Shown: positions 51,601-61,000 of the stretch, piece by piece | How positions within the stretch are numbered: the first letter of the stretch is position 1 | Layout: each line of letters begins with the position of its first letter | NCBI GenBank assembly: GCA_020635955.1 | Contig: JACJYW010000007.1 | Location: forward strand, 251,760 to 315,759 | DNA length: 64,000 nucleotides | Reading direction: 5' to 3' | Source of the DNA: Crocinitomicaceae bacterium | GTDB taxonomy: Bacteria > Bacteroidota > Bacteroidia > Flavobacteriales_D > Crocinitomicaceae | Notes under the pieces: model-generated | The model's input: the letters and a program-made list of their open reading frames with translations, nothing else | The model's database searches: none | Told to the model about the DNA's origin: nothing | Program-made: the position numbers and the translations under genes

Positions 51601-52183
51601 TGATGAATTTGATGATCCAAATGTGTATGAAGGAACAGCTGTAGTTTGTATTGACTTCACCAATATGTCACAGTACTATGCGAATCCTAACAACCCGCAA
51701 GCTGATACTACTTTCTTCTGGAACCTAAGCTTTGATCCAGCAAATATTGGTGAAGGTTGGCAGGTAACACATGATTATAATGAAGTATTTGACACTTGTT
51801 TTACAAGCTCTGGAGAATATGAAGTTTGTCTGGTTGCTATCAATAAAAATGGATGTACAGATACGACATGTAAGACAATGATCATCTACGATCCTTTACT
51901 ATTTACTCCAGTTAACGTATTTACGCCTAATGGAGATGGGGACAATGATGTGTTTACCTTCAGACATTGGGCTCAAGCTGTGGCAGAATTTAAGTGTACG
52001 ATTGTCAACAGATGGGGAGTAACCGTTCACGAAATGAATAGCATCAGTGATGAGTGGGATGGAACAGATCCAAACGGTTCTAAATGTGTAAATGGTGTAT
52101 ACTTCTACGTATATGAAGGAGTTTCAACAGATGGAACTGAACTGAAAGGCCAAGGTAACGTTACCATCATTGGCGACAAATAA
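48674..52183 (+). CDS. Large T9SS-exported adhesin: choice-of-anchor L, Calx-beta, SprB repeats
   Basis: From the ATG at 48674 the protein is 1169 residues; an upstream in-frame start at 48530 would displace the signal peptide (MKFNKLFLSAVFATFSSGLFAQ). Domains: choice-of-anchor L (about 30-260), Calx-beta (about 275-380, with YTVGGTATNGVDY), PKD-like (about 395-540), four SprB-type repeats (about 632-965; for example PTCYQFSDGSVQVNTSGG and TITDSKGC), another PKD-like segment, and a C-terminal T9SS type B domain (about 1080-1169, with NVFTPNGDGDNDVF and NRWGVTVHE). SprB repeats occur in the mobile gliding adhesin SprB. It is likely a surface-exposed adhesin. Confidence 0.88.
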   Translation: MKFNKLFLSAVFATFSSGLFAQIAITNTQTPEQLVQNVLVGNGVTIMNIEFNASVPNAQTVQVQAGYFDATGTTFPIQEGVVLSTGNVANATGPNTTGSISDQIVAGPFPNTDQDIVAISTNTSYDQAMIEFDFIPEGDSVEFKYIFASDEYPEWSPSSYNDCFGFFISGPGISGVYEFGGQNIAQLPTMPMIPVTINNVNPTTNSLYFVDTQGSPDIQFDGRTVVLTAAASVQCGQTYHIKLGIADAGDPSWDSGVFLEANSFSSNGVDVQIASATGSAAITEACDSAIVTFVRPDNQSANILTINYTVGGTATNGVDYPNLPGSVTFPAGEDSVQFYITPSADALVEGTETITLSVEIVNQCGDTIVTTAIIEIVDPLPYNVLTTDVNIDCSTPNVDVTASTDGGVPTLTYDWGIYGTGATVQVPGDVVGTTTYNVTVTDACGQVQNGSIDVTLTPAPEPTINFNQNTFVLCPGETANIDASIVNPYDVNQLTYSWAPTGETTEDISASPVVLTWYYLTVFDGCYNVTDSVKVDIGQLDLTGIAITDATNCPGQPGTPGSINVSPNDPLWSYTLIGGGNSYGPQNNGLFSNLSGGVTYFLNVVSDDGCSIDTAVTVGLGLNAVTAVWVLDSLRHVTCFGDDNGGAYVTNIQGGITAPYDVTWTHTSGLFDSETVNAGGSSEQDNLFGGQWVVTVTDQQGCAWSQLFTINEPGELTLDWTYNDPTCYQFSDGSVQVNTSGGNGGNIIVITNSIGTVLNNGGTDAANQLSEGWYYATITDSKGCFVEDSVQLDDPGEIQVDWSVNQPTCYGLPSGWVFVDSVYNATGDYSQVGFYWNPNPSTLPNGQGANFVNHLGPGNYTLTINDENGCDNVFDFSIAYPPQLLFSELGTEPAYCRQFYYQSGNGVVFAAATGGTPDYDYVWTNLQTGTQVTNTTWGGLNPGQYSILIYDSYGCQLSDTITLDSLNPVAEFNVFSDEFDDPNVYEGTAVVCIDFTNMSQYYANPNNPQADTTFFWNLSFDPANIGEGWQVTHDYNEVFDTCFTSSGEYEVCLVAINKNGCTDTTCKTMIIYDPLLFTPVNVFTPNGDGDNDVFTFRHWAQAVAEFKCTIVNRWGVTVHEMNSISDEWDGTDPNGSKCVNGVYFYVYEGVSTDGTELKGQGNVTIIGDK

Positions 52184-52202
52184 GAAAATTAACTTACCCT
52201 AA

Positions 52203-52238
52203 ATAAAAAAGCCCCGGAATATTCTGGGGCTTTTTTAT
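52203..52238. terminator. Bidirectional intrinsic terminator
   Basis: AAAAAAGCCCC pairs with GGGGCTTTTTT around the short internal GGAATATTCT. A and T runs on both sides serve both the plus-strand adhesin and the minus-strand thiL. Confidence 0.92.
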
Positions 52239-52249
52239 TGAAAATTGTT

Positions 52250-53284
52250 TTATCCTTGAAAGTGGTTCCATCCTTGAGCTGTCAGAGAAACCAAATTTCC
52301 TCCCCTGTCAACAATATGACAGCCGCTAGCTTTATCCACATAGTGCCCAACAATGGTCATGTGTTTATTGTCTCTGATCTTGTCAAAATCAGCCTGATCA
52401 ATTGAAAACAATAGTTCATAATCTTCTCCACCATTCAAGGCACACATACTCGCTTCAAGATTGAATTCTCTTGCCGTATCATAAGTCTCCTGATCTACAG
52501 GAATCTTTTCATCATAGATTATAACTCCCAGGTCAGAATGTTTCGCCAAATGCAACGCTTCTGAAGCTAAACCATCTGAGATATCGATCATAGAAGTGGG
52601 TTTAACTCCTAATTCCTTTAAAAAGTGAATTACATCTTTTCTTGCTTCAGGTTTCAATTGTCTCTCCAGGATATAGTCTTTACCATCTAACATAGGTTGC
52701 ATTTCAGGATTTGAGCTATACACTTCCTTCTCACGCTCTAATACTTGCAATCCGACATATGCGCCTCCAAGATCTCCTGTAACCACTAATAATTGATTCT
52801 CCTTACCACCGCTTCTAAGAACAACCTGATCCTTTTCTACTTCTCCAATTGCGGTTATAGAAATGATCAATCCTGATGTGGAAGATGTTGTGTCTCCGCC
52901 CACCAGATCTACCTTATATAATTCACATGCTTTATGAATCCCCTTATAGATCTCTTCCACAGCTTCTACTGAAAACCTGTTCGAGACAGCAATTGAAACC
53001 GTAATCTGAGTAACATCACCATTCATAGCATAGATATCTGAAAAATTCACAATTGCCGCTTTGTAGCCCAAATGCATTAATGGTACGTACATCAGATCAA
53101 AATGTATCCCTTCCACCAACATATCTGTGGTTACCAATTGATACTTATTCCCAACGTCAATAACCGCAGCATCATCCCCAATTCCAATAATTGTAGAATC
53201 ATGGAATTTTGCAGTATTCTCAGTCAATTTATCAATCAAGCCAAATTCACCAAGTTGATCTAATTCTGTTCTATTATCGCTCAT
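52250..53284 (-). CDS. thiL: Thiamine-monophosphate kinase
   Basis: Phosphorylates thiamine monophosphate to thiamine diphosphate. The ATG at 53284 gives 344 residues. Typical features are GEFGLIDKLTEN, the metal-binding IGIGDDAAVI, TTDMLVEGIHFD, GGDTTSSTSGLIISI, and the C-terminal MIDISDGLASEALH and ALNGGEDYELLFS. The order matches the PurM-like kinase fold. It is transcribed towards the large adhesin, with the shared terminator between. Three more residues upstream to 53293 are possible. Confidence 0.93.
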   Translation of the reverse strand: MSDNRTELDQLGEFGLIDKLTENTAKFHDSTIIGIGDDAAVIDVGNKYQLVTTDMLVEGIHFDLMYVPLMHLGYKAAIVNFSDIYAMNGDVTQITVSIAVSNRFSVEAVEEIYKGIHKACELYKVDLVGGDTTSSTSGLIISITAIGEVEKDQVVLRSGGKENQLLVVTGDLGGAYVGLQVLEREKEVYSSNPEMQPMLDGKDYILERQLKPEARKDVIHFLKELGVKPTSMIDISDGLASEALHLAKHSDLGVIIYDEKIPVDQETYDTAREFNLEASMCALNGGEDYELLFSIDQADFDKIRDNKHMTIVGHYVDKASGCHIVDRGGNLVSLTAQGWNHFQG

Positions 53285-53369
53285 AATAAACAAAGGTATT
53301 CATTCAATATGAATTGCAATTCCAACGATTTAGTTTCTTATGACGTTTATTTATTAAATCCCAGAAACT

Positions 53370-55895
53370 ATGAAGAATTATATTTTACTAATAATCAACT
53401 TATTAATCCTTTCTAATTTAAATGCACAGTGGACTATTCATCCCATTACCAAAACTATTGTTGAAGATGTTTATGATATATCAGATTATGATGGAGATGG
53501 TGATCTAGATTATGTTGCGTTCGGAAATGTTCTTAACGAATTGTTCGTCTACGAGAATCTTGGAAACACATTGTTTTCTAATATAGAGCATACTTCAACT
53601 ATCTTTAATACACCTAATATCTGGGCTATAAAGATTCAAACTGCAGAACTTAACAATGACGGACTTCCAGACTTAGTTTTAAAAGTTAATGATGATGGTA
53701 TTTACAATAAGATCTATTTAATTCAAAATTTAGGTAATCTCAATTTTCAATTGAACCAATTACTGTTATCATCACAATTTAATGATTGCGAAAATTATTT
53801 TCAAGTTGACGACATTAATGATGACGGATTTGATGACATAATTATCCATAAAGACTCTATTTTGACTAACGGAAATCACCTGCAGGAGTTAATTTCATTT
53901 ACCAATGATCAGAATTGGGGCTTTACACAAAACATTTTTTTTACAGGAAACGGTTACAATTTGATATACTCTGATCATGATAGTGATAGCGATCTCGACA
54001 TTCTGTTTGGAAATAAATGGTTTGAAAACCAAAACGGTAATTTTATTACTCATCCATTGCAAATTTTTGCTTCAGGTATTCCTTTCGATTATTTTCCAAA
54101 TTCAATAATATGTGCAGATTTTAATGGAGATACCTTTGACGACATAATAGAATTCGAATATTATTCCGGGGATTCATTATACGGAATAATAACTCCTGGC
54201 ATCTCAAATATGGGGTTCAGTTATGACTTGATAGATACTTTTATAGTTGAGAATATTTCGAATGTGTATTTTGATGACATGGATGGTGACAATGACCTTG
54301 ATCTGGTTTCAGCCACACCTGTTTTGTCAGGAGGAATTTGGCGGTGGCATGAAAATGATGGAAGTGGAAATTTCCTGACACATCATATCATAGATTTCCA
54401 AAATGATGATGGTTTGGGTGCTACATGGGTTAAATTATTTGATCTTGATCAAAATGGCTATAATGACATTGTGGTCTCTGGATCAAGTGAATACAGTGTA
54501 CACTATTTCCCAAACAATTCAGGAGTTTTTGAAAGACCAATCACTATTGACGTTCAGGAAAACATGATAACAGATTTCTGTTTGGCTGACCTGGATGATA
54601 ATTCTGAAATAGATATCATTCAAGGTAGTTATGAGAATCTTTCTTATTCTGTGATATTTAATCAAAATAGTATTTTTTCCTATCAAAATTTCTACCTGTC
54701 CGTTAACAATAATGTTCCTTACCCTTTTGAATATGAATCACTTGATTTTGACAATGATTCAGATCAGGATATTTACATGCTAGCAGGTAACATGATGGGA
54801 GGATTTTATTTAGCACAAATTGAAAATAACAATGGTTTGCTGAACATTCCAAACTTCATTGATTCAGCCACGAGAAAAATGGAATATCTGCAAATGGTCG
54901 ATTGGAATTTTGACGGAAAGATGGATATTATGTACTGTAGCAGAGAAGATCAAAATGCGCCCAATTGGGTTTATGAAAATGCGCTAGTAGTACAAATAAA
55001 TAATGGTAATGGTACATTCACAAAACAAGTATTGATGACAGATACAAGTTCAATAGAATTTTCATACGGCAAATTTGCTGTTTCAGACCTGGATAATGAC
55101 GGTGATAACGACTTTGTTTTATGCGACTCGAGATATGTTGATGTATACTGGTACAGAAATGATTTGTCAGGATTTACACAAATGCTAGCTGCAGCATCAT
55201 TTTCTCCATTTGTTAGCCCTGTGTCTGTTGAAACAGGCAAATTAGATGCAAATAATTCATTTGATTTGGTAATTAATTATGCTCCAGTTGATCCTATACC
55301 TAATCTTTTCAGAGTCTATGTTTATTATAACAATGGATCAGGAAATTTTAATTCAAATTTGATGGTTGATCATTATTATCACTTAAACCCCAAGCTCTTT
55401 GATTTTGATAATGATGGTGATAATGATTTACTTTTCTCAGACCAACAAGATAACTTTCAATGGTATGTCAATGACGGTTCAGGGATTTTCCCAACAACAA
55501 ACCTTATCAATACTTTTGGAGCAGATATGGCACAGTTTGGCGATATCAATAATGATAATATTGTAGATGTTGTAGCCAAAAACTCAACGGGTACAGGAGG
55601 AGGACTTGTTTGGTACGAAGGTGGATCAACAACACTTGGAACGAAAGACTTGAAAAATGAGGAGGCTCTTTTACTAGTTTATCCAAATCCAGGTTATGAC
55701 CTGATTAATGTTGGCTTTAACGCAGGTATTAAGGATATTGAAATTTTTACGATTGATGGTAAGCTTGTTTACACAAATCAATTTGAATTCCCGGTAAAAA
55801 TAGCACACATAAACGCTAACCTAAAATCAGGTTATTACCTGATCGTAGTTAACAGTAAAGGTGAATCTAAAATTTGTAAGTATCTGAGAATTTAA
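53370..55895 (+). CDS. FG-GAP/VCBS repeat protein with T9SS type A sorting domain
   Basis: An 841-residue secreted protein with a signal peptide (about 1-19, ending LNAQ) and numerous VCBS/FG-GAP-like repeats with calcium-binding Asp-rich loops such as DYDGDGDLDYV (near residue 39), DSDSDLDILFGN, DMDGDNDLDLV, DLDNDGDNDFV and DFDNDGDNDLLFSD. These loops probably form an integrin-like beta-propeller that needs calcium. A C-terminal T9SS type A domain (about 765-841) starts VYPNPGYDLINVGF and ends KICKYLRI. It is exported to the surface or medium; its target is unknown. Its stop overlaps fumC by 4 bases. Confidence 0.88.
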   Translation: MKNYILLIINLLILSNLNAQWTIHPITKTIVEDVYDISDYDGDGDLDYVAFGNVLNELFVYENLGNTLFSNIEHTSTIFNTPNIWAIKIQTAELNNDGLPDLVLKVNDDGIYNKIYLIQNLGNLNFQLNQLLLSSQFNDCENYFQVDDINDDGFDDIIIHKDSILTNGNHLQELISFTNDQNWGFTQNIFFTGNGYNLIYSDHDSDSDLDILFGNKWFENQNGNFITHPLQIFASGIPFDYFPNSIICADFNGDTFDDIIEFEYYSGDSLYGIITPGISNMGFSYDLIDTFIVENISNVYFDDMDGDNDLDLVSATPVLSGGIWRWHENDGSGNFLTHHIIDFQNDDGLGATWVKLFDLDQNGYNDIVVSGSSEYSVHYFPNNSGVFERPITIDVQENMITDFCLADLDDNSEIDIIQGSYENLSYSVIFNQNSIFSYQNFYLSVNNNVPYPFEYESLDFDNDSDQDIYMLAGNMMGGFYLAQIENNNGLLNIPNFIDSATRKMEYLQMVDWNFDGKMDIMYCSREDQNAPNWVYENALVVQINNGNGTFTKQVLMTDTSSIEFSYGKFAVSDLDNDGDNDFVLCDSRYVDVYWYRNDLSGFTQMLAAASFSPFVSPVSVETGKLDANNSFDLVINYAPVDPIPNLFRVYVYYNNGSGNFNSNLMVDHYYHLNPKLFDFDNDGDNDLLFSDQQDNFQWYVNDGSGIFPTTNLINTFGADMAQFGDINNDNIVDVVAKNSTGTGGGLVWYEGGSTTLGTKDLKNEEALLLVYPNPGYDLINVGFNAGIKDIEIFTIDGKLVYTNQFEFPVKIAHINANLKSGYYLIVVNSKGESKICKYLRI

Positions 55896-57289
55896 TCCAA
55901 AGATCCAATCATTTTCTTTGGATCTACCCACTCTTCATATTTATCAGCAGGTACATATCCCAATCTGATCGCTTCTTCTTTCAAAGTAGTACCATTTTGA
56001 TGAGCCGTATTTGCTATTTCAGCAGCTTTGTAATATCCAATTTTAGTATTCAAAGCTGTTACCAACATCAATGAATTGTTCAATAGTTCATTAATTCTTG
56101 TGTGGTTCGGTTCTATTCCTAATGCACAGTGCTCATTGAAAGAAACACATGCATCTCCTAATAGTTCAGCAGATTGCAATACATTGTATGCCATCAAAGG
56201 TTTGAAAACATTTAATTCATAGTGACCTTGAGTACCACCGATTGTAACCGCTACATCATTACCCATCACCTGAGCACAAACCATGGTTAATGCTTCACTT
56301 TGCGTAGGATTAACTTTTCCTGGCATAATAGAAGAACCTGGTTCATTTGCAGGAATGATGATCTCACCAATTCCTGATCTTGGTCCTGAAGCCAACATTC
56401 TTATGTCATTCGCAATTTTATTCAATGAAACTGCCAATTGTTTTAATGCTCCATGAGACTCAACTAGGGCATCATGAGCCGCTAAAGCTTCAAACTTATT
56501 TTTAGCCGTAACAAAAGGTAATCCTGTAAATTGTGCAATGTATTTCGCTACTAAAACATCATATCCCTTTGGCGTATTCAACCCAGTTCCAACTGCAGTA
56601 CCACCAAGGGCCAATTCAGCAAGATGTTCTAGTGTATTTTTTAGTGCCTTGATCCCGTGTTCTAATTGTGAAGCATAACCTGAAAACTCCTGACCTAATG
56701 TAAGCGGAGTTGCATCCATTAAGTGAGTTCTACCAATTTTAACCACATCCTTAAATTCCGCCGATTTTTGTTTCAATGTATTCATCAATACTTCGACCCC
56801 CGGAATCGTTTTTTCCACGATCATCTTATAAGCTGCAATATGCATTCCGGTAGGATAAGTATCATTTGAAGACTGCGACTTGTTCACGTCATCATTCGGT
56901 TGCAATGTCTTTTCACCTTCTCCTATTTTGTTTCCAGCAATTACATGTGCTCTATGAGCTATCACCTCATTGACGTTCATATTAGATTGTGTTCCTGAAC
57001 CTGTTTGCCAGATCACCAAAGGAAACTGATCATCTAATTTACCTTCAAGGATCTCATCACATACTTGCGCAATCTGATCTCTTTTCTTCTCTTCTAATAC
57101 GCCTAACTCGCAATTGGCATAAGCTGCCGCTTTTTTCAAATAGGCAAATCCTCTAATAACTTCAATAGGCATAGAAGCTGCCGGTCCGATCTTAAAATTA
57201 TTTCTAGATCTTTCCGTTTGTGCTCCCCAATACTTGTCAGCAGGGACTTTTACTTCACCAATGGTATCTTTTTCAATTCTATATTCCAT
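55892..57289 (-). CDS. fumC: Fumarate hydratase class II
   Basis: Interconverts fumarate and L-malate in the citric acid cycle. The 465-residue protein has QPNDDVNKSQSSNDTYPT, KIGRTHLMDATPLTLGQE (catalytic His), and the signature GSSIMPGKVNPTQSE with its catalytic Ser. These match the iron-independent class II enzyme. It converges on the FG-GAP gene, and both stop codons share the bases TTAA at 55892-55895. A TAATTTTG box on the minus strand (57340-57347) may be its -7 element. Confidence 0.96.
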   Translation of the reverse strand: MEYRIEKDTIGEVKVPADKYWGAQTERSRNNFKIGPAASMPIEVIRGFAYLKKAAAYANCELGVLEEKKRDQIAQVCDEILEGKLDDQFPLVIWQTGSGTQSNMNVNEVIAHRAHVIAGNKIGEGEKTLQPNDDVNKSQSSNDTYPTGMHIAAYKMIVEKTIPGVEVLMNTLKQKSAEFKDVVKIGRTHLMDATPLTLGQEFSGYASQLEHGIKALKNTLEHLAELALGGTAVGTGLNTPKGYDVLVAKYIAQFTGLPFVTAKNKFEALAAHDALVESHGALKQLAVSLNKIANDIRMLASGPRSGIGEIIIPANEPGSSIMPGKVNPTQSEALTMVCAQVMGNDVAVTIGGTQGHYELNVFKPLMAYNVLQSAELLGDACVSFNEHCALGIEPNHTRINELLNNSLMLVTALNTKIGYYKAAEIANTAHQNGTTLKEEAIRLGYVPADKYEEWVDPKKMIGSLD

Positions 57290-57361
57290 TTATATCGTTA
57301 TTTGAGAATTAATATTAACTTTAGCCAAGAAATTATTGACAAAATTAACAATATATAAATC

Positions 57362-57523
57362 ATGGTTGCACTAGGCGTTGCTTTATTTCTTTGTATCGGA
57401 TTGATGGCATTTTGGGTACTTGGATTTCTTTTAGGATTTGCTGTTCCAATGTGGATCACTTTGGGTACAGTTGAAATGTTAAGACCAAAAAGATTAAAAG
57501 AGCAAGTTGATAGCGAAGGCTAG
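57362..57523 (+). CDS. Small membrane protein, 53 residues
   Basis: An ATG at 57362 opens a 53-codon frame ending in TAG at 57523, too short for ordinary length cutoffs. It has a long hydrophobic segment (VALGVALFLCIGLMAFWVLG, then FLLGFAVPMWITLG, about residues 2-35) and a basic, charged C-terminal tail (LRPKRLKEQVDSEG). A terminator follows at 57544-57578. I do not recognise a family. The combination of an apt length, a clean topology and its own terminator supports it as a real gene. Confidence 0.65.
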   Translation: MVALGVALFLCIGLMAFWVLGFLLGFAVPMWITLGTVEMLRPKRLKEQVDSEG

Positions 57524-57543
57524 TCAAAAGTGCTCAAAAATAT

Positions 57544-57578
57544 AAGCCCGGTATCTGATGATAACCGGGCTTTTTTTT
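57544..57578 (+). terminator. Intrinsic terminator after the 53-residue gene
   Basis: AAGCCCGGT (57544-57552) pairs with ACCGGGCTT (57564-57572) and is followed by a run of T. Its last bases overlap the stop codon of the convergent arsC-like gene. Confidence 0.9.
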
Positions 57579-57915
57579 AAAGCAATTGTAACACATTTTC
57601 TGGTGGCCTTCCAATTACCGCTTTTTCTCCTTTTATCACTATTGGTCTTTCAATCAGTTTTGGGTTTTTAACCAAAACATCTATCCATTCAGATTCTGAT
57701 AATTTTTTGCCCTTATACTTCTCCTTAAATTCTGATTCAGATGTTCGAATAATATCCTGTGCTTTCAATCCTAACTTAGCCAATACCGCCTTGATCTCTT
57801 CTTTAGAAGGAGGATTTTCTAAATAATTGATTATTTCTACTTTCACTTTATGATCTTCAATGATCTTTAACGTATCTCTGCTTTTTGAACAACGGTTATT
57901 GTGCCAAATTTCCAT
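57577..57915 (-). CDS. Arsenate reductase (ArsC, glutaredoxin-linked type)
   Basis: A 112-residue protein matching the thioredoxin-fold ArsC/Spx family. The active-site Cys9 lies in HNNRCSKSRDTL, and the anion-binding arginines follow in the usual places (IIRTSESEFKE, ERPIVIKG, IGRPPENVLQLL). This is the plasmid-R773-type pattern. No arsenite pump or ArsR is adjacent, so the enzyme may have another redox role. Spx-type regulators share the fold but have CxxC. Confidence 0.85.
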   Translation of the reverse strand: MEIWHNNRCSKSRDTLKIIEDHKVKVEIINYLENPPSKEEIKAVLAKLGLKAQDIIRTSESEFKEKYKGKKLSESEWIDVLVKNPKLIERPIVIKGEKAVIGRPPENVLQLL

Positions 57916-58014
57916 ACTCCAATTATATTAATATTTAAAGCTTTAAATTTAGACAACTTTTTTGAGTGAAAATACGTATTAGTAGGTGTACAGTTGTTGT
58001 ACTATTTTATTAGA

Positions 58015-61000
58015 ATGATCAGGAAATTGTCCTTATTCATCTTATTTTTTGGAAGTATTCTTACTTCTAGGGCTCAGTATGCTACACAGGGTGATGCATC
58101 CCCTATGGCTACATGCAATAAGTTTCAGATCACTGCGAATACAGCCAACAAAACAGGATCAATGTATTGTACAACCCCTGTTAATCTCACCACTGCTTTC
58201 AGTTTAAAATTCATGGTCAAATTTGGTTGTGACAATTTTGGTGGAGAGGGAATGGCTTTTGTCTTTCAACCTGGTGCCTGGACTACCGGATTGGGAGGAT
58301 ATGGAATGGGTTATCAAGGTCTTACCAACACTTTGGCGGTAGAGTTTGATACCAGAGACAACCAGGCATCTGGACAAATAACTAACTGGGATATTGCAGG
58401 AGACCACATTTCATTAATGAGGAATGGAAATATTTACCACAATACTGCGGATTGTCTGACAGGCCTTCCTTTAGATCCAATATCTACCCTTACAGGAGAT
58501 GTTGAAGATTGTCAGCAACATTTGGTTGAGATCATATGGACGCCGGGAGCCACACAAACAATAGATGTTAAGGTTGATGGAGCCGTTTCACTTAGCTATA
58601 CAGGAGATATGATAACCAATAGTTTAGCCGGTAATTCTATCGTAACCTGGGGTTGGACAGGTGCAACAAGCGCTTTCTCCAATCAACAAACAGTTGAAAT
58701 CGCTTTGGTTCCGGATTTTACAATTTCAGCAACAAATTGTCCTGGTCAGGTAATTAATTTTTCTGATAACTCCATTAGTCAATGGCCAATTGTAACGTAC
58801 GACTGGGATTTTGATGGAGTACCAATGCTTAATGCGGGACCTAATCCTTCGTATACTTTTGCAACCGGTGGTTCACATCCGGTAACTTTAACGATAACAG
58901 ATAGTCAGGGCTGTTCAAAAGACACTATTATAGACATTGGGGTAGGTTTTCAAGTTAATGCAACTGCAGATGACTATACCATTTGCCCTAACTCCTCTAC
59001 AATTTTGCATGCAGAAGGCCTTCCATTTGTTGGTGGAAGTTGCTGTTTTGATCTTCACTGCGTAGATGCATGGAGTGACGGTTGGGGTGGTACCGTTGTA
59101 GAACTCTTTGTAGATGGCGTTTCAGTTGGAACATACGCGCCACCAAATCTAGGAGGTGGGGGTGCTCACACTGAGATCTATAACTTTTGTTGGACAGCCG
59201 GCAGCCAAATAGAATTAGTGGTAAATGGTACTCCAGGTATACAGCCACAAGAAAGCTCAATATATTTGATTAGTGCATCAAATGATACTGTTGCAGAGAT
59301 CTTAAGTAATTTCATTTCAGGCTCTACCACTTGGTTTGATGGAGCAAATGTATCCTATCTTGTTGACTGTGGGGTAACTCCACCAGCATACACCTATTCC
59401 TGGGATAATGTTGGATTCTTAAGCAGCGGTACTAGTGCAAATCCAACAGCTACTATTCCTTCAGGTACAACTTTCAACGTTGATGTTACCGACCCTAACA
59501 CGGGATGTACAATATCTCAGACTGTTACTGTTAACACTTATGCCGTAGCAAATGGAGTTTTAAGCGGAAACCAAACCATTTGTCAGGGAAATACCGGAAA
59601 TTTAACCGTCAATTTATCCGGTCCTACGCCATATAATTTCACAATTACTGGTCCAGGGGGGCCATATAATATAACAGGTATCACCTCAAGTTCTTATACT
59701 TTCAGTGCCAGTCAAAATGGAACATACACGTTAAGTACCTTAACTGGAGCAGGATGTACGGGAACTGTTTCTGGTACAGGAGTGATCAATGTTATAGTTC
59801 CACCAACTGTAGATATAGAAGCTAATGCAACATATTGTGCCGGTGACGTCATTGCACCATTAAATGTTATTTCAACCAACGGAGGAACAGTGAATTGGTA
59901 TAATAATGCTGCTCTTACACCTCCCGCACTGGCCACGGGAAATAGCTATACACCAACTCCAGGTGTGGGAACTACTACCTATTATGCGGCTGAGACAGAG
60001 AGCGTCCTTGGTTGTACCGGACCAACTGATCAAGTTACAATTACTGTGAACCCTGTACCAACGGCTCCAACCTGGTCAGGAACGACTACCTATTGTGAAG
60101 GGGAACTCCCAACACCGGTTACAGCAACTCCAACCTTGGGAGGAGGAATAACCTGGTATGACGCAAACCCAAATCCTGGGCCTGCGAACGTATTGTCTAC
60201 GAATGCTTCATATGCCCCAGGTCTAGTGGTTGGTACATTTAGCATTTATGTTACAGAAACGGCAAGTGGATGTGAAGGACCCGCATCTGTCGTTACTTTT
60301 ACAGTAAATCCAACTCCTACGGCTCCAATCATTACGGGCGATACAGCATATTGTGAAGGGGATGTTCCATCTGCATTGGTGGCTACTCCTTCAATTGGCG
60401 GAACAATTACCTGGGAAAATTCATTGGGTACCGTTGTAGCTACTGGTACTTCATACACTCCAGGATTAACCGTTGGATCTACAACTTATTACGTATTTGA
60501 AGAATTGAATAACTGTGGATCTGACTCATCTTCTATTACCATTACTGTTGATGCGGCCCCTTTTGTCAATATACCTGATCAATTAGAGATTTGTATTGGT
60601 GATTCAATAAAGGTAACTGCAGAAAATAATGGGTATGCCATTACGTGGAATGATGGTCAGACCGGAGCAACTGTATGGTTAGGACCGAATAACACCACAC
60701 AGATCATAGTAACAGCAACGAATCCATCATGTGGATTTGCTACAGATACAATGATGCTCATTGTGCATACTTTACCAACAGTTCTTGCCGGTAATGATAC
60801 AGTTATTGGAATAGGAGGTGAGGTTACTTTGTGGGCAACTTCTGATAATGATGTAGATTATAGTTGGATTCCTGAAGTTGAAGAATGCGTTACAGATAAC
60901 TGTGATCGCATTTATGACGTCCCTGATCAAGCCACTGTTTATGTTGTTTTTGCAACAGATAACAATGGCTGTGTGAATACGGATAGCGTTTTAGTAGATA

